Source: Candidatus Cloacimonadota bacterium
Lineage (GTDB): Bacteria; Cloacimonadota; Cloacimonadia; Cloacimonadales; TCS61
Direction: 5' to 3'
NCBI GenBank assembly: GCA_030621085.1
Contig: JAUXIJ010000005.1
Location: 1-64,000 of the forward strand
Length of the DNA: 64,000 nt
In this document: positions 40,201 to 48,686 of the stretch, one piece after another
How the letters are laid out: every line of letters begins with the position of its first letter
Numbering within the stretch: the first letter of the stretch is position 1
The notes under the pieces: model-generated
Seen by the model: only the letters and a program-made list of their open reading frames with translations
Database searches by the model: none
What the model was told of the DNA's origin: nothing
Made by a program: the position numbers and the translations under genes

Positions 40201-40513
40201 TCGTGATAAAATTCAAGATATCATTGAAAAAACGAACAGCTTCATCAGAGAAAATATCGAGCTTTTCAGTAAAGATAATTGGGATAAGATTTTTAATGAA
40301 TATTCTGTATTCGATAACTTTGGAAAGGAATTCCGAATCGACCGGATGATGGTGAATTCGAAGAGTAAAGAGATATTGATAGTAGATTACAAAACCAGTT
40401 CACATTACGAAAAAGAGCAGCTTGACAAATATAAAGAGATTATTGAAAAGTTGGCTGTGGTGAAAAAAGATAAATATAGTGTGAAGACAAAATTTATGGA
40501 AGTAAGAATTTAG
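37271..40513 (+). CDS. addA: AddA/RecB-like UvrD helicase-nuclease
   Basis: Walker A 'RASAGTGKTYRLS', 'ILIDEFQDTSILQW', 'VVGDEKQAIYGWRGGE', 'LLTIHKSKGLQFETVF', C-terminal 'RIDRMMVNSKSKEILIVDYKTSS'. Confidence 0.88.
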   Translation: MMPTIIRASAGTGKTYRLSLEFINLLLSQRVDLKEILVITFTKKATAEIRERIFEHLHNIVHNTEEAQEIFKGLKVINPGLKFDAEDFEFLKSTYQKMLTNKSEVNISTIDSFINAVFSGIVAPFRNIVDYRIDNNINDEYLPEIYQHILKDSNLQLYEDIFLQAKRRNLEQFNNFIKDVINYRWLFEFIDLSKFSEADIEKKKENSLLSYKKKLGEFLQLLTTEIKLYLGKKDDKITWKQLLQKDHYQSMEKQKGFNLLEADNLHDQFYNWLTETAFIEENYALLLDDKNLWSGNRIRNPELKPIFREMQHELANFLFYEKALNEQFNIISLAVEILKIYDKIKFRDKIFTHSDISYYTFRYLYDSELSIIDNKNILNIFYEQLSYNIRFILIDEFQDTSILQWKIFQPLINETLSGEGQKPYGGLIVVGDEKQAIYGWRGGERRLLSGFHELLNLEMQTDSLTISFRSKPILMKWINRLFSSEFLTFNDDWDYTNIDSFKKQDGFVQVHFRNREKIEGAQQEKLEQVHIYHEFVNETLLPLINEGKITLHDTAILMRKNKELEEMATVLDEAGISYTLESSGSLFDHRAIEPILHILKFIVYEDPIELIKFLRSDIVLMHPKELKQILSAYKNAADLDEFFQQTSDEHYLNILKKIRAKRNSIVNIVKTIVEEFNITKLFSSEIELKNIHRFLGIAIEFENTNHEHTIDLPGFLSYCRALAEKDEYSQLGQTYSDAIKLLTIHKSKGLQFETVFTLFDVTSSPGGNYPSLKLYYNFEDNFDDLQDFALTYNFDKILKKSNKKDLIKKVEKRNAGEELNNIYVALTRAKNNLFIYLHYKKTGDLEKLIREIKEDNSVLKNITKTIFNEFSDDMKSISDVHQIIEYGKITRDISEEEIQKSASVPLAGKYLELFNWEDISEKEQENIHQIRKEFLENQSILNGNIVHFYLSNINYDNDQNRKAAFYRTIAKYGSLMHRDKIQDIIEKTNSFIRENIELFSKDNWDKIFNEYSVFDNFGKEFRIDRMMVNSKSKEILIVDYKTSSHYEKEQLDKYKEIIEKLAVVKKDKYSVKTKFMEVRI

Positions 40514-40554
40514 CCGCAGATGAACGCGGATGGGAGCAAGAGAACTCCCCTAAA

Positions 40555-40577
40555 TCCCCTCTTTATCAAAGAGGGGA
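40555..40577 (+). terminator. Hairpin after addA, possible terminator
   Basis: TCCCCTCTTT-ATC-AAAGAGGGGA followed by CTTCTTGCTTTTTT. Confidence 0.6.
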
Positions 40578-40594
40578 CTTCTTGCTTTTTTATA

Positions 40595-40683
40595 CTCGTT
40601 ACGAAGTTGCACTTCGTAACGCAAATGGATGCGAAGTTAAACTTCGCTTTCAATTATGTTCACAAGTTCAACTTGTGAACAAG
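40595..40683 (+). repeat. 89-bp triple-hairpin element, copy 1
   Basis: Three consecutive perfect palindromes: 40597-40621, 40631-40647, 40657-40681; copy 2 inverted at 50570-50658. Confidence 0.92.
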
Positions 40684-40720
40684 ATCACAAGGTGAGTTAT
40701 AATTGACAGGAGCAAAAAAT

Positions 40721-42064
40721 ATGAGCAAACTAATGATAAGCGTTTCGGGTATACGTGGAATATTTGGTGAAAGCCTTACAACCGAGATCGCACAGAAATA
40801 TGCTGCACATTTTGGAGTTTTTTGTAGTCGTGGAAAAATAATTGTAGGAAGAGATTCACGAACCAGTGGTCCGGAAATGTTTAGCGCTGTTTCTGCCAGT
40901 TTAATGAGTGTCGGTTGTGATGTAATTGACCTGGGAATCGTTTCTACCCCAACTGTACTTTTGGCTGTGGAAGAATCTGATGCAAAAGGCGGTATTTCCA
41001 TTACAGCATCACATAATCCTGCAGAGTGGAATGCAATGAAATTCGTTGGTGAGAATGGTATGTTCCTTTTCCCACAGGAAGCTCAACTATTCATAGATTC
41101 CCTTGATGAACCGATCGAATTTGCAGGCATTGATGAAATGGGCAAACTTACACAGGATACAGAAGCTACAAAACGTCATATCAATAAAATCCTGAATATT
41201 CCTTATCTTGATATTGAGAAAATTAGAACAAAAAATTTCAAAGTTGTGATCGATTCCGTGAATGGTGCCGGTGGCTTGATCTCTCCCCGACTATTGAGAG
41301 ATCTGGGCTGCGAAGTCATCGAGATTAACAGTGAACCGACCGGTATTTTTGCTCATACTCCAGAACCTTTGAATAAAAATCTGAAACAATTGGAAGAAGC
41401 TGTGGCAGCCTATAAAGCCGATATCGGCTTTACCACTGATCCCGACGTGGACAGACTGGCAATTGTTGATGAAAATGGAAAATGCATCGGAGAAGAACTT
41501 TCACTTCTTCTATCTGAGAAATTCATACTTTCCAAAGTGGAAGGAGATATTGTAACCAATCTTTCATCTTCGATGGCTTCGGAAGATATTGCAAAAAAAT
41601 TTGGAGTTAAAGTGCATCGAACTAAAGTAGGTGAAATTAACGTTGGAAAAAAAATGAAGGAAATAGATAGCCCTGTAGGTGGAGAAGGCAATGGTGGTAT
41701 CATTTGCCCTGAAGTACACTACACACGTGATGCTCCTGCCGGCATGGCATTGATCCTGGGTTATCTGGCTGAAAGTGGGAAAACGGTCTCCCAGTTAGCT
41801 GAAGAGATTCCTCATTATTATTTCGCTAAAGATAAAATAAAAGTTGCTCCGAACCAACTGGACAGAATAATGGCAAAAGTTCCTGAAATCTTTGCTGATC
41901 ATAAACTCGACAGTACAGATGGAATTAAAGTTATTGGTGATAAGTACTGGATCCACCTCCGTAAAAGCGGAACAGAACCGATCATCCGTGTTTATGTGGA
42001 AAGTGATTCCCCAGAAAAATCGCAGGAATTATGCAGGGAAACGATTGAGAAGTTGGTTTCTTAA
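40721..42064 (+). CDS. glmM: Phosphoglucosamine mutase / phosphohexomutase
   Basis: 'GGISITASHNPAEWNAMKF' active Ser, 'DPDVDRLAIVDENG' metal loop, 'RKSGTEPIIRVYVES'. ATG 40721 has SD AGGAG. Confidence 0.8.
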   Translation: MSKLMISVSGIRGIFGESLTTEIAQKYAAHFGVFCSRGKIIVGRDSRTSGPEMFSAVSASLMSVGCDVIDLGIVSTPTVLLAVEESDAKGGISITASHNPAEWNAMKFVGENGMFLFPQEAQLFIDSLDEPIEFAGIDEMGKLTQDTEATKRHINKILNIPYLDIEKIRTKNFKVVIDSVNGAGGLISPRLLRDLGCEVIEINSEPTGIFAHTPEPLNKNLKQLEEAVAAYKADIGFTTDPDVDRLAIVDENGKCIGEELSLLLSEKFILSKVEGDIVTNLSSSMASEDIAKKFGVKVHRTKVGEINVGKKMKEIDSPVGGEGNGGIICPEVHYTRDAPAGMALILGYLAESGKTVSQLAEEIPHYYFAKDKIKVAPNQLDRIMAKVPEIFADHKLDSTDGIKVIGDKYWIHLRKSGTEPIIRVYVESDSPEKSQELCRETIEKLVS

Positions 42065-42193
42065 AAGTACTTACAGGATTACAAAGAGAAAATTCGTAAC
42101 CAGTTATTTTTATTGTTCTTCCCATGAAAATGGAAATCTATGAACCTTAAAAAGGAGATTACTAATTCCCGACTTGTCGGGAGGAATGACAAT

Positions 42194-45100
42194 TTAAAAA
42201 TCCGGAGACAAACTGATATAGTAAGATGGTTTACTGAAATCGTATAGATCAGTATGCCAGGCTATATCCAATTTTAAAACAAAATATCCCATATTTAAAC
42301 GTGGACCGAAACCAAATCCTAATTTTAAGTCTTTTAACCTGTCATTTTCATAGAACTTTAGTTTCTCATCTTCATCCCACACACTTCCCATATCTAAAAA
42401 AATGCTTCCCCGTATCTGCTGGAAATAAAGCGGCAGTGGAAAAGTTAATTTCAAATTATCTATAAAAGGATATCTCAATTCAAAACTGGTGAGAAATTTC
42501 CTTGTTCCTTCTATTTCTTTATCAAAACCACGAACACCATTGAAATAATCCAATTCAAACCGTTGATTTGTATCACCGATAATTGTTCCGCCCAATAAGC
42601 GTGTGGCAAAAGAATACCGTTTCTGGAAAAAGATATAATTACGTAGATCCGAATAAATTATTGAATAACTGTTTTTTGTTGAAAAACTTCTATTGAATAG
42701 TAGCGCTCCTCTCCAACCGGAAACCGGTCCTACACTTCCATAGATGGCATTGTCATGTACAAAAGTGATTTGAGGTGCTACCACCAGTTCACTCTCTTTT
42801 TCTTCCAGATCAAATTCCTCCATGAAATCCTCTGGAAGTTCTTCTTCAAGCCACTTTCCACTGATATCATCCCACCAGTCCCGTTTTATAATGCTCTTAT
42901 AGAAAAGATTCTCGAAATCTACCCGCCAGAATTTATCGAAAGGGTAGCGCATGATTGTATACATTCCAAATTCGCGAATTCGTTCTCTAAAATAATCACT
43001 TGGTGCACCACTGGAATAAATAATCTGATACACCCACTCATCATTCAAGTAAAATCCACCAATACCATAATCGATGCGTTTAGCCAAGTAAAGGTAGTTA
43101 AGCACAATATCAGAAGCGTCAAGATCACCGGTAATTCCCAGGTTTATGCCTATCGAGTGGTTGCCCATCAGGTCGGAAAGACCAAACTGCAACTGAGCAT
43201 AAGTGCCACCAGAAGGAGTATATGCCACACCGCCCCAGAGATAATCAAGCGCAAATTTAGTTTTATAAGGTTTAATTGCAGGCTCATTAACATCTGTTGG
43301 TCTTTCATCTAATTGCTGGTTATATGCCTGCCTTGTACTATCAACTTTAGCAAAATCCCACAAGTTTATCTTTGTAACCTGGTCGGGATATTCCGGTAAT
43401 TCTTTTTTAAATTTTCTTTCTGTTTTTCCAAAAACTTTGTAACGTTCAATTTCGAATCTACTATAAAAATCATTGATAAATTCAAATTCCCGTGGAAGTT
43501 GATAATCAAAATATTCAAGATCATCCAGCGGATTGGATTTCATATAAATATCCCATCCACCATTATAAAAACCAGAGAAGATCAGTTCGTCGTCATTAAT
43601 GCTGAGATCACCTGTAAAAACACCACCGTGCACATTGGTAACGTAGGCACGAGTTCCAGATTCCAAATCGATAATCTCAAAATTCGTGGTGATTTCCCTT
43701 TCTGCAATAAAAAGAATTTTAGAACCATCCTGTGACCATATCGGGAACTTATTATTCTCTTCATCGCTGGTAACCTGGAAGAACTTTTGTTGTTCAATAT
43801 CAAACATGAAAATATCGTTGGTAAGTTTACTGAAAACCTGCTTTCTGGTAGTGTTTCCATTTTCACAACGTTCAGATGTAAATACGATCTTGCTATCATC
43901 GGGTGCCCATCTGGGCTGGCTGTCATAATAAAAATCATCGGTTATCTGTTCAATTTCTTCTGAGGAAATATCAAATATGAAAATATCGCATTTAATGTCT
44001 TTTTGACCGGCAAACACAATTTTTTTCCCATCTTTTGAAACATCTATCTCATAAAGAGCATCGAAACCCGGAAAAGAAAATTCATAAACCAGTTTTCCTG
44101 TTTCAATGTTCATAATATACAATTTATCTCCCGTGGATGTTTTTGAAACAAAAGCAAATCTTTCCCCATCAGGGAACCAGCTGAAATTATTTCTTTGAAA
44201 GTGAAATTCCTCAAATTTTCCGGTGGTTTCTCCACTTAATATTTTCTCATTTTTACGCAAACCCAGGCTATTACCCTTCCAGATATCGGTTCTTATATTT
44301 TTATTGGAAAAATATAGAAATTCCTCACCGGACGGAGAAAATCTGGGAGCAAAATTTAAATATGAACCATCTTTGGTATGGTCGGTTTTTCTTTCAAAAA
44401 TTTCGTAAGGGATTTCGAACCTAGCAAAATCGGGGTAGTATTTCTTTTTCAAGTAATTCTTCCACAGTAATTGAACTTCCAAGCATTCTTTACCAAAAAC
44501 CTTTTTGAAAGCTACATCCAGATTATTGTTGTATCTCACTGCATAAAATAGATCTATCACTTTATTTCGTCCATATTCCTCTTCAACGAAAACCAGGAAA
44601 GATTCACCCAGCCGATAAGCATAATAACCGCCTATCATGTTTAAATCACCAATTGTGCTATTAAAAAGAAGGTCGATCACAAACATATTATTATAAACAT
44701 CTTCTCCGCCAATAGCTTCAAATTCAGGAAGACCTTCGTTGAACCAGAACGGCAAACCGCTCAAATTCAAAAATCGATTCCGATTGCGATTCAATTCGTT
44801 CACATAGGCGTGGGTAAGTTCGTGTACAAAGATCTCTTCCATTTTTTTGTAACTGCCATCAAAAGGAACGGCAATCCTGTTCCGTGCCGATTCAGTAAAA
44901 CCTCCCACAGATTCATTGAGAAGCGGAAAAATAATATTTGTCGTTTCAAATTCCTGGTGTGATTTGTAAAAAATTACTGGTATGCGATTTTTTACAGGAG
45001 TTTTAAGATCTTTTTTTATATGATAATAAGCTTCCTCGGCAATAAGAGCAGCGGTTTTTCCAAATTGATCATCACCTCTCAGGAAATAAATATCAAAATG

Positions 45101-45220
45101 AAGCGTTTCGATCTTCGACCATTTTGTCCCGGGTTGCTGGATCTTATTTTTGCCAAAACTATATGAGAAAAGATCCAGGGCAACAACCAATATTAGCAGA
45201 ACCAGTATATTTTTTTTCAT
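42194..45220 (-). CDS. Gluzincin-like peptidase + TolB-like propeller + Omp85/BamA-like barrel fusion
   Basis: 'EEIFVHELTHAYVNEL..FWFNEGLPEF' HExxH, repeated 'PRWAPDDSKIVFTSER' PD40 units, C-terminal 'FELDYFNGVRGFDKEIEGTRKFLTSFELRYPF' barrel. Confidence 0.75.
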   Translation of the reverse strand: MKKNILVLLILVVALDLFSYSFGKNKIQQPGTKWSKIETLHFDIYFLRGDDQFGKTAALIAEEAYYHIKKDLKTPVKNRIPVIFYKSHQEFETTNIIFPLLNESVGGFTESARNRIAVPFDGSYKKMEEIFVHELTHAYVNELNRNRNRFLNLSGLPFWFNEGLPEFEAIGGEDVYNNMFVIDLLFNSTIGDLNMIGGYYAYRLGESFLVFVEEEYGRNKVIDLFYAVRYNNNLDVAFKKVFGKECLEVQLLWKNYLKKKYYPDFARFEIPYEIFERKTDHTKDGSYLNFAPRFSPSGEEFLYFSNKNIRTDIWKGNSLGLRKNEKILSGETTGKFEEFHFQRNNFSWFPDGERFAFVSKTSTGDKLYIMNIETGKLVYEFSFPGFDALYEIDVSKDGKKIVFAGQKDIKCDIFIFDISSEEIEQITDDFYYDSQPRWAPDDSKIVFTSERCENGNTTRKQVFSKLTNDIFMFDIEQQKFFQVTSDEENNKFPIWSQDGSKILFIAEREITTNFEIIDLESGTRAYVTNVHGGVFTGDLSINDDELIFSGFYNGGWDIYMKSNPLDDLEYFDYQLPREFEFINDFYSRFEIERYKVFGKTERKFKKELPEYPDQVTKINLWDFAKVDSTRQAYNQQLDERPTDVNEPAIKPYKTKFALDYLWGGVAYTPSGGTYAQLQFGLSDLMGNHSIGINLGITGDLDASDIVLNYLYLAKRIDYGIGGFYLNDEWVYQIIYSSGAPSDYFRERIREFGMYTIMRYPFDKFWRVDFENLFYKSIIKRDWWDDISGKWLEEELPEDFMEEFDLEEKESELVVAPQITFVHDNAIYGSVGPVSGWRGALLFNRSFSTKNSYSIIYSDLRNYIFFQKRYSFATRLLGGTIIGDTNQRFELDYFNGVRGFDKEIEGTRKFLTSFELRYPFIDNLKLTFPLPLYFQQIRGSIFLDMGSVWDEDEKLKFYENDRLKDLKLGFGFGPRLNMGYFVLKLDIAWHTDLYDFSKPSYYISLSPDF

Positions 45221-45235
45221 TAATCTTCCTTAGTA

Positions 45236-46135
45236 CTAAAACACTTTTATCTTAAAATACTTTTTGGGATTTTTCTTTATATCTTTAAGAAGCGAATCCA
45301 GATTGGCAGTTGCATTCAATAAATTTTCATATAACTCTTTTTCTGTGATCAGTTTATTCAGGCTGTTGTCTTCCAGAAGTATTTTTTCTGTTATAGCTTG
45401 AATATTACTGGAAGCTTTTTCCATTTCCGATAAAGTTATTTTAATTTCTTTCATAACATCAGCAGTCTGCGTGATCGTTTCGGAAATGTTCTCTTCATTT
45501 TCGCTTATCAATCTTGCCAGGTTTCCTGAGATGGTGGAAGTATTTGTAATCAGTTTTTCAATTTCATCCGCATTCCTGTTGTAACTCGAATTTATTTTAC
45601 TAACGATCACCAGAGATGTATCTACCACAGCACGTAAATTCTGCAGGAATCCGTCATTATCATAGATCCCGTTCATCATCGATTCCAGACTGTTTACAAC
45701 TTCGCTCAACTCTGCCACCAGTTTCGTAAGTCCGTAACTTTTTTCACCAGTTTGAATTTCTTCCAGGTTTAAAGTTCCCTCACCTTTACCGGGAATGATC
45801 TCGATTAAAACATCACCCATCAGGTTAGATTCTATAATGTAGAATTCAGTACCTTCCTGCATAGGAAAATCCAGTTCAACTAGAAGATGTACAACTACAC
45901 CATCACTGCTAACTTGTAGATCTTTTACTCTTCCCTTTTTAACTCCATTTATTGTAACATCGCTGCCGATCTCCAGGTTCCCGGCATTTTCAAAATGCAC
46001 CTTTACTGTAGTGTATTTTCGGTTTTCCATAACACCGGTAAACCAGGAATAACTTATAGCTAAAATCAAAATCGCAACAATCGAAAAGAATCCGACACGG
46101 AATTCAATATTTTTCTTATTTTGATGGAATTTCAT
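45236..46135 (-). CDS. MlaD-like MCE domain protein
   Basis: N-terminal TM then 'YTTVKVHFENAGNLEIGSDVTINGVKKGRVKDL' MCE domain. Confidence 0.88.
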   Translation of the reverse strand: MKFHQNKKNIEFRVGFFSIVAILILAISYSWFTGVMENRKYTTVKVHFENAGNLEIGSDVTINGVKKGRVKDLQVSSDGVVVHLLVELDFPMQEGTEFYIIESNLMGDVLIEIIPGKGEGTLNLEEIQTGEKSYGLTKLVAELSEVVNSLESMMNGIYDNDGFLQNLRAVVDTSLVIVSKINSSYNRNADEIEKLITNTSTISGNLARLISENEENISETITQTADVMKEIKITLSEMEKASSNIQAITEKILLEDNSLNKLITEKELYENLLNATANLDSLLKDIKKNPKKYFKIKVF

Positions 46136-46145
46136 ATATATCCCC

Positions 46146-46868
46146 TTAATTTATATTTACAAATTTCTTAATATAAACTCTATTATCATTAATAAAATCG
46201 TTATATGTTCCGTCAAAAACAATTTTTTTATCATGGATCATGGCAATCCTGCCTTTGATCTTACGAATGCAGTTCAAATCGTGAGTAATAATAATGGAAG
46301 TAACAGCAAAATTATTATGGAGTTTTAGTATTAATTCAACGATTTCAGCTGCAATAATAGGATCCAGTCCCGTAGTGGGTTCATCGTAGATTATGTATTC
46401 CGGCTGCGTAATGATAGCACGTGCCAGGGCAACTCTTTTTTTCATTCCTCCGCTTAGTTCCGACGGCATCTTATCCAGGATATCTATCAATCCGAGCAGT
46501 TTTAATTTATCTGTAACCAGCACCAGAATTTTATCTTCGGAAAGCTTGCTGTGTTCCATTAAAGGCAGTGCAACGTTCTGGTAAACATTAAGTGAATCTA
46601 AAAGAGCAGCACCCTGGAAAAGCATTGCCAGCTTACGTCTGGAGGAATTCAATTCTTTACGGGAAAGAGAAAAAATATTTTTTCCATCAACCAATACAGT
46701 ACCGGTTTCTGGATTAATTAAGCCTTCTATCGTCTTCATCAAAACGCTCTTACCGCAACCGCTCTGACCTACAATGGTAGTAATTTCATTCTTGCGAATA
46801 TCCAGATCTATATTTTCAAGAACGGTTTCGCCATCGAAACTTATGGTAAGACCTTTTATTTCAATCAC
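46146..46868 (-). CDS. ABC transporter ATP-binding protein, MlaF-like
   Basis: Walker A 'GQSGCGKSVLMKTI', signature 'LSGGMKKRVALARAI', 'YIIYDEPTTGLDPI'. Confidence 0.9.
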   Translation of the reverse strand: MIEIKGLTISFDGETVLENIDLDIRKNEITTIVGQSGCGKSVLMKTIEGLINPETGTVLVDGKNIFSLSRKELNSSRRKLAMLFQGAALLDSLNVYQNVALPLMEHSKLSEDKILVLVTDKLKLLGLIDILDKMPSELSGGMKKRVALARAIITQPEYIIYDEPTTGLDPIIAAEIVELILKLHNNFAVTSIIITHDLNCIRKIKGRIAMIHDKKIVFDGTYNDFINDNRVYIKKFVNIN

Positions 46869-48165
46869 CTGTTTTTACCTCTACCCCGTCGAATCTTTTT
46901 TCTAATGGTAGAAAGTGTAAATATTTTTTTTCCAGTTCCATTTTGCTTTGTAGAAAAACACGAACATAATGATCGGACAAAGCAGTCCAGAATCCATTAA
47001 CTTTATTTTCTATTACACCTTTTAACCTGATATCATTTTTAATAATAAAATTAATATATTCCTGTGTTTTCTTAGCAGATAATTTGGTGAGTAACTTTGT
47101 TCTTCTTTTGATATCGTTGCCATGTACCTGACCACTCATTTTCTCTGCTCTTGTACCCGGTCGGCGTGAATAGGGAAAAACATGCAGATATGTAAAATCC
47201 AATGATACAAGATATTCTTTAGTTTTTTGAAAAAGTTCTTCAGTTTCTCCCGGTAGACCTGCTATCACGTCGATGCCGATTGCTGCATCAGGAAAGATGG
47301 ATATTATATTCTGAATTGTATTACTGAAATCATTTACGGTATATCTTCGCCCCATGTGGGAAAGCATCTCATCGCAGCCTGTTTGCAGCGGTATATGAAA
47401 ATGAGGACATATCTTTTTACTTTCTCGAAAGAAGGTTAGAAGGTCATCACTGAAAAGTTGGGGCTCAATAGAACTTAATCGAATAAATTTTACATCATCA
47501 ATTTTCTCGATATCAGTCAGAAGTTCAGAAAGATAGTAATTATCATTTTGCTCACGTCCATACAATCCCAGGTTGATCCCGCCCAGAACAAATTCTTTAT
47601 AGCCTTCTGCTGCAAGTTTTTGAATCTGTTTCAGCACATTTTCTTTTTTCCTGCTGCGCGAATGACCACGAGCATAAGGTACAGCACAATAGGCACAATA
47701 ATAATCACAACCATCCTGAACTTTGATGTAAGCGCGTGTTCTATCTATCATAGAAGTTGTGGAAATTTCCTCGAATTCAGGAACTTCGAGGATATCTCTG
47801 AAATTCAATGCATTAACATGGTTGATGCACTCCAAAATTCTACTTTTTGAATTGTTATCTACGACCAGATCGATATTTCCCAATTCCATTATCTTATTAT
47901 AATTTCGCTGGGAATAACATCCAGTCACGATCACTTTAATTTTTGTAATTTTTTTCTTTTGTGCAAGTGCTTTACGAATTGCATTACGGCTTTTGTAATC
48001 GGTGCGATTTGTAACGGTACAGGTATTTATAATATACACATCGGCAGGTTGATCAAAATTAACGATACGATAACCATCTTTGATGAAATCATCCAGAATA
48101 CAGGAAGTCTCATATTGATTGACCTTACAGCCAAAGGTAATTCCAGCAACCTTTTTTTTCACCAC
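46861..48165 (-). CDS. mtaB: tRNA (N6-threonylcarbamoyladenosine37-C2) methylthiotransferase MtaB
   Basis: 'TFGCKVNQYETSC', 'VTGCYSQ', radical SAM 'CDYYCAYCAVPYARGHSRSR'; GTG start. Confidence 0.9.
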   Translation of the reverse strand: MVKKKVAGITFGCKVNQYETSCILDDFIKDGYRIVNFDQPADVYIINTCTVTNRTDYKSRNAIRKALAQKKKITKIKVIVTGCYSQRNYNKIMELGNIDLVVDNNSKSRILECINHVNALNFRDILEVPEFEEISTTSMIDRTRAYIKVQDGCDYYCAYCAVPYARGHSRSRKKENVLKQIQKLAAEGYKEFVLGGINLGLYGREQNDNYYLSELLTDIEKIDDVKFIRLSSIEPQLFSDDLLTFFRESKKICPHFHIPLQTGCDEMLSHMGRRYTVNDFSNTIQNIISIFPDAAIGIDVIAGLPGETEELFQKTKEYLVSLDFTYLHVFPYSRRPGTRAEKMSGQVHGNDIKRRTKLLTKLSAKKTQEYINFIIKNDIRLKGVIENKVNGFWTALSDHYVRVFLQSKMELEKKYLHFLPLEKRFDGVEVKTGD

Positions 48166-48270
48166 AAAGTCACCAAGACACTAAGTTTGATTTTTTTCTT
48201 AACCACGAAGACACCAAGATACTAAGTTTATTTTTATTTTCACCACAAAGTCACCAGAACACTAAGGTTT
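48160..48270. repeat. Three tandem ~40-bp units of CACCACAAAGTCACCAAGACACTAAGTTT
   Basis: Units begin 48160, 48201, 48241; inverted relative to related unit at 48691. Confidence 0.88.
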
Positions 48271-48293
48271 ACTTTTATAGTATTCTAAGAGTT

Positions 48294-48686
48294 TTATAAT
48301 ATTATTCTTTTAATTCCATCTTTTATTAATGGAACATTGAAATTAATTAAAAATCCAAGTCGTTTATTTGTTAGCTTCATATATGTTAAAATTTGTGCTT
48401 CATAAACAGGATTCATTTCAATTACGGCTTTTATCTCACAAATTATCTTATCTTCAATTAATACATCTATCCTGAATGATTCATCTAACATTTTTCCATC
48501 GTAAACAATCGGAATGTTAACCTGTCTTTTAAATTTTATACCCCGTTTTGATAATTCGTAACAAAAGCAGATTTCGTATACTTTTTCAAGCAAACCAGGC
48601 CCAAGTTCTTTATGTATTACATAAGCAGCATCGATAACTTTTTTCGCTACTATTTCAATTTCTTCTGATAAAGGTTTATAATTCAT
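48294..48686 (-). CDS. GxxExxY family protein (PD-(D/E)XK-like)
   Basis: '[14 protein letters not shown]' signature, '[17 protein letters not shown]' nuclease-like core. Confidence 0.9.
   Translation of the reverse strand: MNYKPLSEEIEIVAKKVIDAAYVIHKELGPGLLEKVYEICFCYELSKRGIKFKRQVNIPIVYDGKMLDESFRIDVLIEDKIICEIKAVIEMNPVYEAQILTYMKLTNKRLGFLINFNVPLIKDGIKRIIL

Noticed and set aside
40501-40545. GCCGCAGATGAACGCGGATGGG as a separate mobile repeat
   Set aside because: Only one short fragment is visible; I cannot support copy number or boundaries from this window.
42755-43312. 185-aa plus-strand ORF opposite the protease/barrel gene
   Set aside because: Antisense to a well-supported long CDS, with no recognisable motifs; typical shadow ORF.
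48160-48270. Three regularly spaced ~29-bp repeats as a CRISPR array
   Set aside because: Units are imperfect, spacers are only about 11-12 nt of A/T-rich sequence, an inverted copy lies in aspS, and no cas genes are present.
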